64,000 bases of DNA from Niveibacterium umoris (GCF_014197015.1 NZ_JACIET010000001.1:2170001-2234000); one strand, 5' to 3'; counted from the first letter of the stretch, positions 1-9,356 are shown. Numbers and translations: made by a program. The notes: generated by a model from the sequence alone, not told the origin.

Positions 1-10
1 CCACGAGGCG

Positions 11-523
11 CTAGAGAAGATCCCGCCGCATCAACACACTGAGATAGTTCGTCTTCGGCCGCCAGTCGTGCGTGCCGACCTCGACGTAACCCCAACGCCG
101 ATACATATCGATCAGGTCGATCGCCGGCGCCGCGGTGTCGATCATCATCGTGGCGGCGCCATGCTCGCCAGCCAACGCCATAGCCGCTGCGTGCAGCGCG
201 CGGCCGATACCCTGCCCCTTGAAGGCGGGCGCCACCGCGAATTGGCACAGCGTCCAGACCTTCGGATCGCGGTAGCGCTCGACGTCGGACGCAGGCTGCG
301 GCGGCCGAGCGGTGATGGTGCCGACGATGCGGCCACCCTGTTCCGCCACTAAACCGTGACCGGATGCGAATCGCGCGGCGGTGTCTTCGGGCGATTGATG
401 TGTCGCCCAGTAACGCAGTCCCCGCGCCGCCTGACTGGCATAGCCAGCGCGGATGACGTCGTGCGTCAGGGCGACGAGATCATCGGAATCACTTAGCGGG
501 CGGACGATCAGCGAATTGCTCAT
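11..523 (-). CDS. GNAT family N-acetyltransferase
   Basis: A 170-residue acetyltransferase of the GNAT fold, which transfers acetyl from acetyl-CoA to an amine; the substrate cannot be read from sequence. The acetyl-CoA loop is visible as QFAVAPAFKGQGIGRAL, with the Q/RxxGxG/A core GQGIGRAL in the middle of the protein. The frame opens further upstream with a TTG codon, but the ATG at 523 has GGAG six bases upstream and gives the family-typical beginning MSNSLIVRPLSDSD. It lies 28 bp downstream of glnS on the same strand and is probably cotranscribed. No link to tRNA charging should be inferred from that alone. Confidence 0.85.
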   Translation of the reverse strand: MSNSLIVRPLSDSDDLVALTHDVIRAGYASQAARGLRYWATHQSPEDTAARFASGHGLVAEQGGRIVGTITARPPQPASDVERYRDPKVWTLCQFAVAPAFKGQGIGRALHAAAMALAGEHGAATMMIDTAAPAIDLIDMYRRWGYVEVGTHDWRPKTNYLSVLMRRDLL

Positions 524-551
524 TGTCCGCTCCACACCAGACAACGAGGGC

Positions 552-2342
552 TCACTTACCCCAGCTGTCCTTCAGCCCAACCGCCAGGTTGAACACCGGT
601 TTGCCCGCCACCGAATCCTTGCGGTCGGCAACAAAGTAGCCGTGGCGTTCGAACTGGAAGGTGTCGCCCGGTTGCGCGGCGGCGAGACCCGGCTCCAGGT
701 AGGCGGTGATCACGCGCTTGGAGTTCGGGTTCAGCGCATCGAGGAAGTCGCGGCCGCCGGCGTCCGGCTGGGCTTCGGTGAACAGGCGGTCGTAGAGGCG
801 CACTTCGGTTGCCACGCCTTCGCTCGCAGAGACCCAGGTGATGACGCCCTTGACCTTGATGCTGTCCGCACCCGGCGTGCCGCTCTTGGTGTCCGGCACC
901 AGCTTGGCCAGCACGGCCGTCACATTGCCCTCGGCATCCTTCTCGCAGCCGGTGCATTCGATGATGAAGCCGTACTTCAGGCGCGCCATGTTGCCGGGGA
1001 AAAGGCGGCGGAAGCCCTTGGGTGGCACTTCTTCGAAGTCCTCGCGCTCGATCCACAGCTCGGGCGTGAGGTTGAACTTGCGTTCGCCGAATTCCGGGTG
1101 GTGCGGGTGGGCCGGGGCCGAGCAGGGTTCGACCTTGCCGGCGCCGATCACGTCGTCCCAGTTCGTGAGCTTGAGCTTGAGCGGGTCGATCGCTGCCATC
1201 GCGCGCGGCGCCTTGGCTTCGAGGTCTTCACGCAGGCAGCCTTCGAGCACCGAATAGTCGATCCAAGTGTTGTGCTTGCTGGCGCCGGTGCGCTCCGCGA
1301 GCATCTGCAGGCTCTGCGGCGTGTAGCCGCGGCGGCGCAGGCCGACGATGGTGGGCATGCGCGGGTCGTCCCAGCCATCGACGATCTTCTCGTCGACCAG
1401 CTGCTTCAACTTGCGCTTGCTGGTGATGATGTAGGTGAGGTTCAGCCGCGCGAATTCGTACTGCTTCGGCAGCGGGTCGGCCAGCAGGCCTGCGTCGCGC
1501 AGGTGTTCGAGCAGCCAGTCGTAGAACGGGCGCTGGTCTTCGAACTCCAGCGTGCAGATCGAATGGGTGATGCGTTCCAGCGCGTCCTCGATCGGGTGCG
1601 CGAAGGTGTACATCGGGTAGATGCACCAGGCGTTGCCGGTGGCGTGGTGCTCGGCAAAGCGGATGCGGTAGATCGCCGGGTCGCGCAGGTTGATGTTGGG
1701 CGAGGCCATGTCGATCTTGGCGCGCAGGATCATGCTGCCTTCGGCGTGCTTGCCCGCGCGCATCTCGCGGAACAGTCGCAAGTTCTCTTCGACCGAGCGA
1801 TCACGCCAGGGCGAATTCTTGCCCGGCTCGGTCAGCGTGCCACGGTTGGCGCGCATCTCGTCCGGCGTCTGCTGGTCAATGTAGGCATGGCCGCGCTCGA
1901 TCAGTGCTTCCGCCGCGCGGTACATGAACTCGAAGTAGCTGCTGGCGTAGAACAGGTGGTTGGTGCCGTTCTGCTCCCAGCCGAAACCAAGCCACTTCAC
2001 CGCATCGAGAATCGAGTCGACGTATTCCTGCTCTTCCTTCTCCGGGTTGGTGTCGTCGAAGCGCATGTGGCAGACACCGCCGAAATCACGCGCCAGGCCG
2101 AAGTTCAGGCAGATCGACTTGGCATGGCCGATGTGCAGGTAGCCATTGGGCTCCGGCGGGAAGCGGGTGCGGATCTTTGCCGGATCAGGCTGGCCGGCGC
2201 CGTGGTAGGCGGCATCGCCGGGCGAACCCGCCCAGTTGCGATGGGCGTAGGTGCCGGCTTCGAGGTCGCGCTCGATGATGTTGCGCAGGAAGTTCGCGGC
2301 CGGCGCTGCGGCCGGGGTGTTCTTGTCGTTGGGCGTGCTCAC
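552..2342 (-). CDS. glnS: Glutamine--tRNA ligase (GlnRS)
   Basis: Class I aminoacyl-tRNA synthetase that charges tRNA-Gln with glutamine in the cytosol, 596 residues. The HIGH signature begins at residue 70 within PPEPNGYLHIGHAKS, and the KMSKS-equivalent is TSKRKL near residue 307. The anticodon-binding beta-barrel region follows to the C-terminus (ERHGYFVADRKDS, FNLAVGLKDSWGK). The frame stays open to a TTG at 2441. I chose the GTG at 2342, reading STPNDKNTPAAAPAANFLRNII, because homologues begin shortly before the NFxRNII segment; the ribosome-binding site there is weak, so the start is uncertain. Presence of GlnRS means Gln-tRNA is made directly here. Confidence 0.93.
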   Translation of the reverse strand: MSTPNDKNTPAAAPAANFLRNIIERDLEAGTYAHRNWAGSPGDAAYHGAGQPDPAKIRTRFPPEPNGYLHIGHAKSICLNFGLARDFGGVCHMRFDDTNPEKEEQEYVDSILDAVKWLGFGWEQNGTNHLFYASSYFEFMYRAAEALIERGHAYIDQQTPDEMRANRGTLTEPGKNSPWRDRSVEENLRLFREMRAGKHAEGSMILRAKIDMASPNINLRDPAIYRIRFAEHHATGNAWCIYPMYTFAHPIEDALERITHSICTLEFEDQRPFYDWLLEHLRDAGLLADPLPKQYEFARLNLTYIITSKRKLKQLVDEKIVDGWDDPRMPTIVGLRRRGYTPQSLQMLAERTGASKHNTWIDYSVLEGCLREDLEAKAPRAMAAIDPLKLKLTNWDDVIGAGKVEPCSAPAHPHHPEFGERKFNLTPELWIEREDFEEVPPKGFRRLFPGNMARLKYGFIIECTGCEKDAEGNVTAVLAKLVPDTKSGTPGADSIKVKGVITWVSASEGVATEVRLYDRLFTEAQPDAGGRDFLDALNPNSKRVITAYLEPGLAAAQPGDTFQFERHGYFVADRKDSVAGKPVFNLAVGLKDSWGK

Positions 2343-2589
2343 GGCGGGTACCGGACAATTCAAAATCGGAAACCGCGATTGTAACGGCTCGGCCGCCTTC
2401 ATCGCCGCCGTGACAAACGCCTCAATTGTCAAACCAGGCAAGGTTTTTCGCGCAATGTCGCTGGCTATAGTGCAAAGGCTATGATCTGCGCGTAAAGTTC
2501 AGCCCGGAAACGTTCTGCCGTCCGCATTCTGTGATGCCCAGCCCAAACCAGTCGCGCCCTGAAGGTCAAATCCCCCCGAAAGGCGCCCA

Positions 2590-4716
2590 ATGACGCCAGT
2601 GATCGCGAGCGCGCGTGTATTGGTGGTCGACGACGACCTGACGACACGTTCGATCGCCATGGCGGCGCTGAAGGACGCGGGCTTCGAACCTGTCGAGGCC
2701 AGCGACGGCGTGGAAGCGCTGGAGCGTTTCGCCGAATTGCAGCCTGAACTGATCCTGCTTGATCTGATGATGCCGCGGCTCGACGGTTTCGAAACCGCGC
2801 GCCGCCTGCGCCGGACGCCGGGTGGCGAACGCGTGCCGGTAATCGTCATGACCGGGCTGGAAGATTCCACCGCGATCGAACAGGCCTACCAGGCCGGCGC
2901 GACCGACTTCATTTCCAAACCGATCAACTGGATGCTGCTGCGGCATCGCATCCTGTACGTGCTGCGTTCGGCGCGTGCGATGGACGAACTGGCGCGCAGC
3001 GAATCGAACCTCGCCGATGCACAGCGCATCGCGCGCCTCGGCAGCTGGGAGTGGCACCTGCGCGAAAACTACGTTCGCCGCTCGGAGCAATTCTTCGCGC
3101 TGTTCGGTGACGACCCGGTGGCCTTTCCGCCGGGCATGGACGCCGTGCTCGAACGGGTGTTCCCGCAAGACCGCACCATCGTTCGCGAGGCCTACGCGCA
3201 GGGCAAACGCGGCCAGCCCTTCCGCATCGAATACCGCATCGTGCGGCACGACGGCGCGCTGCGCACGGTGCTCGAACAGGCGGAACCGATCGCATCGTCA
3301 GACGGTGCGGTGACGCGCCTGCAAGGCACGACGCAGGACATCACCGAACAGGTCGAAGCCGAGAAGCGCATCCGCTACCTCGCCTACTACGACAGTCTGA
3401 CCGGCCTGCCCAACCGCCAGTATTGCCGCGAGCTGCTGAAGCAGACGCTGCGCCGCGCGACCCGCGCCCGCCATTGGGTCGCAGCGATGGTGGTGGACGT
3501 CGACCGCTTTGGCCGCATCAACGAAAGCCTTGGCCAGAGCGCCGGCGACCAGGTGCTGCAGATCGTCGCGCGCCGCCTGTCGGAAACCGTCGCCGCCCTG
3601 CCCGGCCGCGAGGAAACCCGCTCGACCGCCGCCGTCGTGGCCCGCATCGGCGGCGACCAGTTCGTGGTGTTCGTCGATGGCGCACCGGCGGGGGAACAGC
3701 CCGAATCCATCGGCACGCGCCTGCTCGAAGCGGTGCGCAAACCGATCCTGCTGGCGGCCACGGAAGTCGCGCTCACCGCCAGCGTCGGCATGGCGGTATT
3801 CCCCGAGCACGCTGACGATGCCGACGCGCTGCTCAAATGTGCCGACATGGCCGTCAGCCTTGCCAAGCGCGAAAACCGCGACGCTGTCCGCGCCTTCTCG
3901 CACGATTTGCGCACTGCCGCCGAGCTTCGCCTCGCGCTCGAGAACGAGATGCGCAAGGCGCTCGAACAAGGCGAATTCGAGTTGCACTTCCAGCCGGTCA
4001 TTTCCTGGCCGGAAGGCACGGTCCTGGCCGCCGAGGCACTGATTCGCTGGCGCCACCCCAAACGCGGCCTTTTGGCGCCGGGTGAATTCATCCCGCTGGC
4101 GGAAGAAACCGGCCTCATCGTCGAAATCGGCGAGTGGGGCTTGCAAGCGGCCTGCAAGCAGATGGCGCAGTGGATCGCCGGCGGCGTGGCCCCGCACGCC
4201 GTCGCGGTCAACCTGTCGGGCATCAGCTTCCGCCATGTGCGGCTGTTGTCGGCCGTAAGCAGCGCGCTCGCAGCGGCCGGCCTGCCGGCCAATCGCCTCG
4301 AACTGGAAATGACCGAGAGCGTGCTGATGCAGGACGTGGAGCTCACCTACGAGATCCTCGCCGAACTCAAGCGCATGGGCGTGCGCCTGATGGTGGACGA
4401 TTTCGGCACCGGCTACTCGTCGCTCGCGTACCTGAAGCGTTTCCCGATCGACGTGCTGAAGATCGACCGCTCGTTCGTGAAGGATCTGGAACACGACACC
4501 TCGGATGCCGCGATCACGTCTGCGGTGTTGGCGATGTCGCAGGAACTGGGGCTCGCAGTTGTCGCCGAGGGCGTCGAGACCGAGGCGCAGGCCGCCGCGC
4601 TGGCGCGCCGCGGCTGCAAGGCGATGCAGGGCTTCCTGTTTTCGCGCCCATTGCCGCCGGCCGAGTTCATCGCCTGGACAAGGCGCGGCTGGCCGCGGCA
4701 AGTCAAATCCGCCTGA
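2590..4716 (+). CDS. Response regulator with PAS, GGDEF-like and EAL domains
   Basis: A 708-residue cyclic-di-GMP signalling protein. An N-terminal receiver has acidic residues D14-D16 and phospho-acceptor D58 in LLDLMMPRLDGFE. A PAS domain follows at roughly 140-260 (IARLGSWEWH onward), then a diguanylate-cyclase-like domain whose signature reads GGDQF at 354-358 instead of GGDEF, then an EAL domain starting near residue 435 with EAL at 482-484 and the DDFGTGYSSL loop intact. The altered GGDEF and complete EAL suggest net phosphodiesterase activity, with the cyclase domain perhaps only binding GTP; this is inference. ATG 2590 is preceded by GAAAGG. No cognate histidine kinase is adjacent. 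Confidence 0.92.
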   Translation: MTPVIASARVLVVDDDLTTRSIAMAALKDAGFEPVEASDGVEALERFAELQPELILLDLMMPRLDGFETARRLRRTPGGERVPVIVMTGLEDSTAIEQAYQAGATDFISKPINWMLLRHRILYVLRSARAMDELARSESNLADAQRIARLGSWEWHLRENYVRRSEQFFALFGDDPVAFPPGMDAVLERVFPQDRTIVREAYAQGKRGQPFRIEYRIVRHDGALRTVLEQAEPIASSDGAVTRLQGTTQDITEQVEAEKRIRYLAYYDSLTGLPNRQYCRELLKQTLRRATRARHWVAAMVVDVDRFGRINESLGQSAGDQVLQIVARRLSETVAALPGREETRSTAAVVARIGGDQFVVFVDGAPAGEQPESIGTRLLEAVRKPILLAATEVALTASVGMAVFPEHADDADALLKCADMAVSLAKRENRDAVRAFSHDLRTAAELRLALENEMRKALEQGEFELHFQPVISWPEGTVLAAEALIRWRHPKRGLLAPGEFIPLAEETGLIVEIGEWGLQAACKQMAQWIAGGVAPHAVAVNLSGISFRHVRLLSAVSSALAAAGLPANRLELEMTESVLMQDVELTYEILAELKRMGVRLMVDDFGTGYSSLAYLKRFPIDVLKIDRSFVKDLEHDTSDAAITSAVLAMSQELGLAVVAEGVETEAQAAALARRGCKAMQGFLFSRPLPPAEFIAWTRRGWPRQVKSA

Positions 4717-4769
4717 AACTCGGATGGCCCGACCCGCGGCGATAGCAGCGGGCCCTCACGCGCCCTGCT

Positions 4770-5474
4770 TCAAATCTTCCACTTGATGTTGTCGCGCATC
4801 GCGGCGGCCATCGCGGCAACCGCAGCGTCGTTCTCTGCCACGATCGCGACATAACCCTTGCCGGCGGGCTCCGCCAGTGCGCGGTAGCCCTGCATGGTGC
4901 CGGTTTCGGGCTTGCGCACCTTGTCGCCCGGAATCAGGAACAGCGACACCATGCCCTTGTCGGTATCCAGCACCACATGCCAGCCAGCGCCCTCGGGGCC
5001 AGGGCAGAGCTTCATGTAGCGCACATGGCCGAGCGACTGGGTCAGCTCGCCGCCGAAGTGCGCCATTACCGTGCGGAACTGATCCGGATCGGCCAGACGT
5101 GCGGTGGTAAAGGATTCCGGCTCATGCATCACATGCTCGATCGCATAGCGCGGTGCATCGTAGCTGCCATGCCCCTGCCACACCGCAAGCCCCACGCCGA
5201 AGGTCAGCACGATCGAGGCAGCCATGGCCCAGGCGCGCCAGGGCATCGCCGGACGGCCCTGCACCGCAAGCAGGATGCGCTCGTCGAGGCCTTCGGGCAC
5301 AGGCACTTCCAGCACCCGCAACACGCGCGCCTCCTGCGCGTCGATTCGCTGGCCAAAAGCATGGCAGGTGGCGCAAGTCGCTTCATGCGCGCGCGCAGCC
5401 TCCGCCAGTCGTTGCGGGTCAGCCAGCTTGGCGCGGCGAAACGCGAGGCAATTCATCTCGGTCTGCGCGTTCAT
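4770..5474 (-). CDS. Anti-sigma factor, DUF3379-like, with ZAS zinc motif
   Basis: A 234-residue single-pass membrane protein. The cytoplasmic N-terminus carries a zinc anti-sigma motif, H30-x3-C34-x2-C37, with a further Cys at position 9. One membrane helix lies around residues 78-100 (WAMAASIVLTFGVGLAVW), and the C-terminal domain is predicted periplasmic. Its start overlaps the stop of the upstream ECF sigma gene as ATGA, so the two are translationally coupled. It presumably holds that sigma factor inactive until an envelope signal arrives. The family assignment to DUF3379 is from memory of the N-terminal pattern; the signal is unknown. Confidence 0.78.
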   Translation of the reverse strand: MNAQTEMNCLAFRRAKLADPQRLAEAARAHEATCATCHAFGQRIDAQEARVLRVLEVPVPEGLDERILLAVQGRPAMPWRAWAMAASIVLTFGVGLAVWQGHGSYDAPRYAIEHVMHEPESFTTARLADPDQFRTVMAHFGGELTQSLGHVRYMKLCPGPEGAGWHVVLDTDKGMVSLFLIPGDKVRKPETGTMQGYRALAEPAGKGYVAIVAENDAAVAAMAAAMRDNIKWKI

Positions 5475-5983
5475 GCTTTTCCTCTTTTCTGATCGGCCGG
5501 CGAACCCTCAAGCACACCGCGCAGCGCCTGCCGCGCGCGGGTCAGCCGGACATTGATGGCCCCTTCGGTGGTTTCGAGCATCGTCGCGATTTCCGCCGAC
5601 GAGTAGCCCCCCAGCGTCTGCAAAAGAAAGGGCTCGCGCAGCGACAACGGCAAACTCCCTATCAACTGTTCCATCTCGTACAGCGCGATCGGCGAATGCT
5701 CGGCCGGCAGATCCAGGTCTTCCGGCGCCTCGTCGGCGTAGTCGAACTGCTTGCGCTCGTACAACCGGGCGTGCTCGTTGCGCAGGATCTGCAGCAGCCA
5801 GGGCTTGGGGTTGTCCTTGTCGCGAAGGTTTTCCCAGGCGTTCCAGGCACGGGTGCACGTCTCCTGCACCAGCTCTTCGGCGACGAAACGGTCGCGGCAG
5901 AGCCAGTACGCGAAACGGTACAGGTCGGCGCTGTAGGCGCGAACCACCCGTTCGAAATGGCGCTGGCGAAGGATGAGCAACAT
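5471..5983 (-). CDS. ECF-family RNA polymerase sigma factor
   Basis: A 170-residue extracytoplasmic-function sigma factor. Region 2 is RAYSADLYRFAYWLCRDRFVAEELVQET and what follows (DLYRFAYWLCRD is the core). Region 4 near the C-terminus has the helix-turn-helix LGGYSSAEIATMLETTEGAI. The frame is open to 6052, but ATG 5983 has AGGAG six bases upstream and fits family length. It is followed by its anti-sigma factor with ATGA overlap. No GGAAC-type self promoter could be placed convincingly in the 109-bp divergent gap. Regulon unknown. Confidence 0.9.
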   Translation of the reverse strand: MLLILRQRHFERVVRAYSADLYRFAYWLCRDRFVAEELVQETCTRAWNAWENLRDKDNPKPWLLQILRNEHARLYERKQFDYADEAPEDLDLPAEHSPIALYEMEQLIGSLPLSLREPFLLQTLGGYSSAEIATMLETTEGAINVRLTRARQALRGVLEGSPADQKRGKA

Positions 5984-6092
5984 GCGGACTCCTGAGGTTC
6001 CTGACCGATGAGACCGGGCATGAAGATCGAACCTTACATCGCGGGCGGGCAACAGTCCGGGCAGCGAATCAGCGCGCCGCTACACTCGCGGC

Positions 6093-6386
6093 ATGACCGA
6101 CGACACACCGATCGACTCGCTCAGAAATCTGGGTCCACGCTCGCGACAGATGCTCGCAGCGGTCGGTGTGCATTCCCGGGCCGATCTGGCCAGCCGCGGC
6201 GCGGTGGAAGTGTGGGACGCGGTGCGTCGCGCGGGGTTGCCAGCCAGCCTCAATCTGCTCTGGGCGCTGGTCGGCGCACTTGAAGGCCGCGACTGGCGCG
6301 AGGTCGCGCGTACCGACCGACTCGATTTGCTGACTCGGATCGAGGCCCTCGCCGAGGCGCGCAAGCACCTGGGCGAGGGAGACTGA
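6093..6386 (+). CDS. TfoX C-terminal domain protein
   Basis: A 97-residue protein corresponding to the TfoX/Sxy C-terminal domain alone: IDSLRNLGPRSRQMLAAVGV resembles the helix-hairpin-helix beginning of that domain, followed by ALEGRDWREV. In Escherichia coli and Haemophilus full-length TfoX promotes competence gene expression. The N-terminal TfoX domain is absent here, so the role may differ. It is transcribed divergently from the ECF sigma gene and ends 3 bp before the convergent DUF2087 gene. Confidence 0.75.
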   Translation: MTDDTPIDSLRNLGPRSRQMLAAVGVHSRADLASRGAVEVWDAVRRAGLPASLNLLWALVGALEGRDWREVARTDRLDLLTRIEALAEARKHLGEGD

Positions 6387-6389
6387 GGC

Positions 6390-6941
6390 TTAGCTCGTCG
6401 ACGGCCGCGCGCGGCGACACACCTCTGACACCAGCGACGCATGCGCCTCGGGTACCGGAAGCTCGACGCGGCGATACACGCGCCCATCCGGCGTGCGCGC
6501 CAGCAAGCCGTGGTTCACCAGCTCGCGGCGGATCAGCACATGGTCCTCGAACGCCAGCGCCGAGATGATCCAGGCATTCACCTCGCGCTCGCTCATCGCG
6601 ATGCGCGCCGGCATCTGCGCCCATACCCCCAGCACGCAGGGCAGACGGTGCGAAGCCTTGGTCGGCCAGCGCAGCAGGCGCCCACTGTCGTCGAAGAAGC
6701 GCAACAGTTGGGCGTGGTCCTTCGGCGCCGGAAGGCAGGGTGGAGCCGGCCGCGCGGTCGGCACGGTGCGTTTGTGCTCGGCACGATAGCTCTGGTAATT
6801 GCGGAATCCGGTCGCTCGGGCGAGGGCGTTGAGCACCTGCACATGACCGGGCGGGCCATCGAGTGCCGACAGTTGCTGGGCGAGCGAGCGGGCAAGCGCC
6901 GAAATATCGTCGGCGTAGTAAGGCAGGGTAGTACGGGACAC
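6390..6941 (-). CDS. DUF2087 domain-containing protein
   Basis: A 183-residue soluble protein. The C-terminal half (LLRFFDDSGRLLRWPTKAS through ISALAFEDHVLIRRELVNHG) matches my memory of DUF2087, a small winged-helix-like domain often found in transcriptional regulators. The N-terminal 60 residues (LARATGFRNYQSYRAEH) resemble a short segment also seen attached to glyoxalase-superfamily proteins. Function is unknown; DNA binding is a guess. It converges on the TfoX-domain gene and is divergent from crcB with a 223-bp gap in which I saw no clear operator. Confidence 0.65.
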   Translation of the reverse strand: MSRTTLPYYADDISALARSLAQQLSALDGPPGHVQVLNALARATGFRNYQSYRAEHKRTVPTARPAPPCLPAPKDHAQLLRFFDDSGRLLRWPTKASHRLPCVLGVWAQMPARIAMSEREVNAWIISALAFEDHVLIRRELVNHGLLARTPDGRVYRRVELPVPEAHASLVSEVCRRARPSTS

Positions 6942-7164
6942 GATTCATCCTTTCATCGTGCCGGCCCCGGATCGGGGTGTCGGTGGTCGCCGTTCCGACG
7001 CGGCACAGGACGCGCGTCAGTATGAAATTGCGTGGCAGGTTTAGCTTCCCTTGCGGGGGCGACGCCTCGGTGATCTGCCGACCGGGCGCGGAGTATGCCC
7101 CTTCCGCAATGCCCGGCGCAAGCCTCACGGCTAGAATGCCGCTTTTGCCCGAGTCCGGCCTGAC

Positions 7165-7545
7165 ATGTTCGCGAATCTGATTGCCGTTGGTGGCGGCGCC
7201 GCCCTCGGCGCCTGGGCCCGCTGGGGCCTTGGCATGCTGCTCAACCCGTTGTTTGCCGGGTTCCCGCTCGGCACCCTCGCCGCCAACCTGATCGGCGGCT
7301 TCCTGATGGGGCTCGCGCTCGCGCTGATCCAGTTCGTGCCGGAATTGCCGGTGGCGCTGCGCCTGCTCGCGACGACCGGCTTCCTCGGCGGGCTGACCAC
7401 CTTTTCAAGTTTTTCCGGCGAAGTGTTCCAGCTCTTCGAGCGCCAGGCGGTCGGCATGGCGCTGGTCGCCATCGCCACCCATGTGGGCGGCTCGCTGCTG
7501 ATGACCTGGGCCGGCTGGTCGCTGTTTCAGGCCCTGCGCGGCTGA
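7165..7545 (+). CDS. crcB: Fluoride ion channel CrcB/Fluc
   Basis: A 126-residue inner-membrane protein with four hydrophobic segments that forms the dual-topology fluoride export channel. Family signatures are GAWARWGLG near the N-terminus, GTLAANLIGGF in the second helix and TTGFLGGLTTFSSFS in the third, which contains the Phe and Ser/Thr residues lining the pore. A single full-length copy fits a homodimer. I looked for a fluoride riboswitch upstream and did not find its conserved core. Confidence 0.95.
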   Translation: MFANLIAVGGGAALGAWARWGLGMLLNPLFAGFPLGTLAANLIGGFLMGLALALIQFVPELPVALRLLATTGFLGGLTTFSSFSGEVFQLFERQAVGMALVAIATHVGGSLLMTWAGWSLFQALRG

Positions 7546-7575
7546 GCCCGCCCCGCTCGCCGACGGGAGCGGGCG

Positions 7576-8178
7576 TCAGCGCACCAGCGAGATCGCGATG
7601 AGGCCCATGCCGACGCCGATCATCGCGTCGAGCACCCGCCATGAAATCGGGCGAGCGAACAGCGGCGCCAGCCAGCGCGCGCCGTAGCCCAGCAGCACGA
7701 ACCACGACAGCGAGGCCGCCACGCAGCCAAGCCAGAAACCGATGCGATCGAGCCCGTGCTCGCGCCCGCCGATCGAACCGATCAGCACGATGGTGTCGAG
7801 ATAGGCATGCGGATTCAGGTAGGTGAAGCCCAGCACCAGCAGCATGGCCTGCTTGAGCGGCATGGCTGGTGCATCGGCCGGCGTCAGCACGTGCGCGCCG
7901 AAAGCCGAGCGCAACGCACGTAGCCCGTACCACAGCAGGAAGGCCGCGCCACCCCAGGTTGCCGCCTCCACCGCGACCGGGAAGTGTTCGATCACCTTGC
8001 CCATGCCGGTTACGCCCAAGCCGATCAGGAAGGCATCGGACAGCGCGCAGACAAGGATGGTTGGCAGTACGTGCTGTCGGGTCAGTCCCATCTTCAGCAC
8101 ATGGGCGTTCTGGGCGCCGATCGCCATGATCAGGCCGGCGGTGACGAGGAAACCTTGGAGGACGATGTGGGCGTTCAT
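7576..8178 (-). CDS. argO: LysE/ArgO-type basic amino acid exporter
   Basis: A 200-residue membrane protein with about six hydrophobic helices and the LysE-family N-terminal motif GAQNAHVLKMGL. It most likely exports arginine and/or lysine to relieve intracellular excess. It is divergent from a LysR-type gene that looks like ArgP/LysG, the classical regulator-exporter pair, across a 233-bp control region. The symbol argO is used by similarity to the E. coli pair; lysE would be equally defensible. Confidence 0.9.
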   Translation of the reverse strand: MNAHIVLQGFLVTAGLIMAIGAQNAHVLKMGLTRQHVLPTILVCALSDAFLIGLGVTGMGKVIEHFPVAVEAATWGGAAFLLWYGLRALRSAFGAHVLTPADAPAMPLKQAMLLVLGFTYLNPHAYLDTIVLIGSIGGREHGLDRIGFWLGCVAASLSWFVLLGYGARWLAPLFARPISWRVLDAMIGVGMGLIAISLVR

Positions 8179-8411
8179 GCTGCGACCTGCTTGCTCTACG
8201 TGTTGTTGTCGAGGCCCGTCGATACGCCCGCCCGGCCGCAGTAAGCGACAAGGAGAGGCCGTTGCCTGCGGCGCGCACCGGTTCGGTGTGCGGACGCATC
8301 GACTGTCCGGGCACTCGCGGAACCTTTGTGGGACCGCGAAACGAAGGATAGCGGCCGCGGCAGGATCGGATTAGCATCCTGAATATTCCAGCGATTGCAT
8401 TAGCAATTCTT

Positions 8412-9356
8412 ATGAAAATCGACTTCAGCCTGCTCGAATGTCTTGAGACGGTGGTGACCGAAGGCAGCTTCGAGAAAGCCGCACGAACGCTGTCGATCAC
8501 GCAATCTGCGGTGTCGCAACGCATCCGCCAGTTCGAGCAGCAGGTCGGCGCCCCGCTCCTCTACCGCACCCGGCCGGTCACGCCCACGCCGGCCGCGCAG
8601 CCGCTGCTGCGCTTCGCGCGCCAGACCCAGCTGCTGGCGCTGGATGTGTGGCCCGAACTTCTGGAAACGGTCACCCGCGGGCGCCTGCGCATCGCCGTGA
8701 ATGCCGACAGCCTCGGCTCGTGGGTGCTGCCGGCGCTGGCTCCGTGGGCCGAAAGGACAGCCGCGATGCTCGATTTCGTGGTAGACGATCAGGAGCACAC
8801 CCAGCAATGGCTGCGCGACGGCGACGTGATCGGGTCGATCAGTTCCGATGCCGCCGCCGGGCGCGGCTTCAGTTCGGTGCCGCTGGGCAGCATGCCCTAC
8901 GTTTGCGTGGCCTCGCCCGCCTTCGTCGCGCGCCACCTCCCGCGCGGGCTCGACCGCATGGCGATCCGCGCCGCGCCGGCACTGGTCTTCAACCGCCGCG
9001 ACGCGCTGCTGGCCGAGCATTTGCGCCGGCATTTGCGCATCAAGGAACCGGCTTTCCCCAACCACTTCGTGCCTGCTTACGAGGCTTTCCTGAACGCGGC
9101 TCTGCTCGGCTACGGCTATGGCCTGCTACCGCGCGTGCAATGCCAGCAGGCACTCGCGGCCGGGCAGCTTGTGGACCTCACGCCGCAGACGCCGATGGTG
9201 GTCCCGCTTTACTGGAACACCTGGCAACTCGATTCTGAGATTGTCGGCTCGCTCACCGCCGCCCTGGTCGCAGGTGCTGCCGCTGCGCTCGATCCGATGC
9301 CCCGCAGCCCGGCCCGGGGTCGCGCAGCGCCGCCGGCAGGTCCACGCAGCACCTGA
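8412..9356 (+). CDS. argP: LysR-type regulator, ArgP/LysG-like
   Basis: A 314-residue LysR regulator. The N-terminal winged helix reads SLLECLETVVTEGSFEKAA followed by LSITQSAVSQRIRQFEQQVG, and a C-terminal effector-binding domain extends from about residue 90. The long C-terminal tail rich in Ala, Pro and Arg is probably disordered. Position and divergence from the exporter gene imply that it activates argO in response to arginine or lysine, as known for ArgP and LysG. The intergenic stretch before the start is A/T-rich (TGAATATTCCAGCGATTGCA) and may hold the LysR box. Confidence 0.9.
   Translation: MKIDFSLLECLETVVTEGSFEKAARTLSITQSAVSQRIRQFEQQVGAPLLYRTRPVTPTPAAQPLLRFARQTQLLALDVWPELLETVTRGRLRIAVNADSLGSWVLPALAPWAERTAAMLDFVVDDQEHTQQWLRDGDVIGSISSDAAAGRGFSSVPLGSMPYVCVASPAFVARHLPRGLDRMAIRAAPALVFNRRDALLAEHLRRHLRIKEPAFPNHFVPAYEAFLNAALLGYGYGLLPRVQCQQALAAGQLVDLTPQTPMVVPLYWNTWQLDSEIVGSLTAALVAGAAAALDPMPRSPARGRAAPPAGPRST

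Noticed and set aside
453-2384. 643-codon open frame antisense to glnS
   Set aside because: Opposite a conserved synthetase; no start signal and no family resemblance. Similar long shadows over fdhF, maeB and petB were rejected for the same reason.
2497-2560. FliA promoter before the GGDEF/EAL regulator
   Set aside because: A TAAAGTTC -35 is present, but the sequence 11 bp downstream (GTTCTGCC) does not resemble the sigma-28 -10 box.
6942-7164. Fluoride riboswitch before crcB
   Set aside because: The conserved core of the fluoride aptamer could not be found in the leader; only GC-rich sequence is present.
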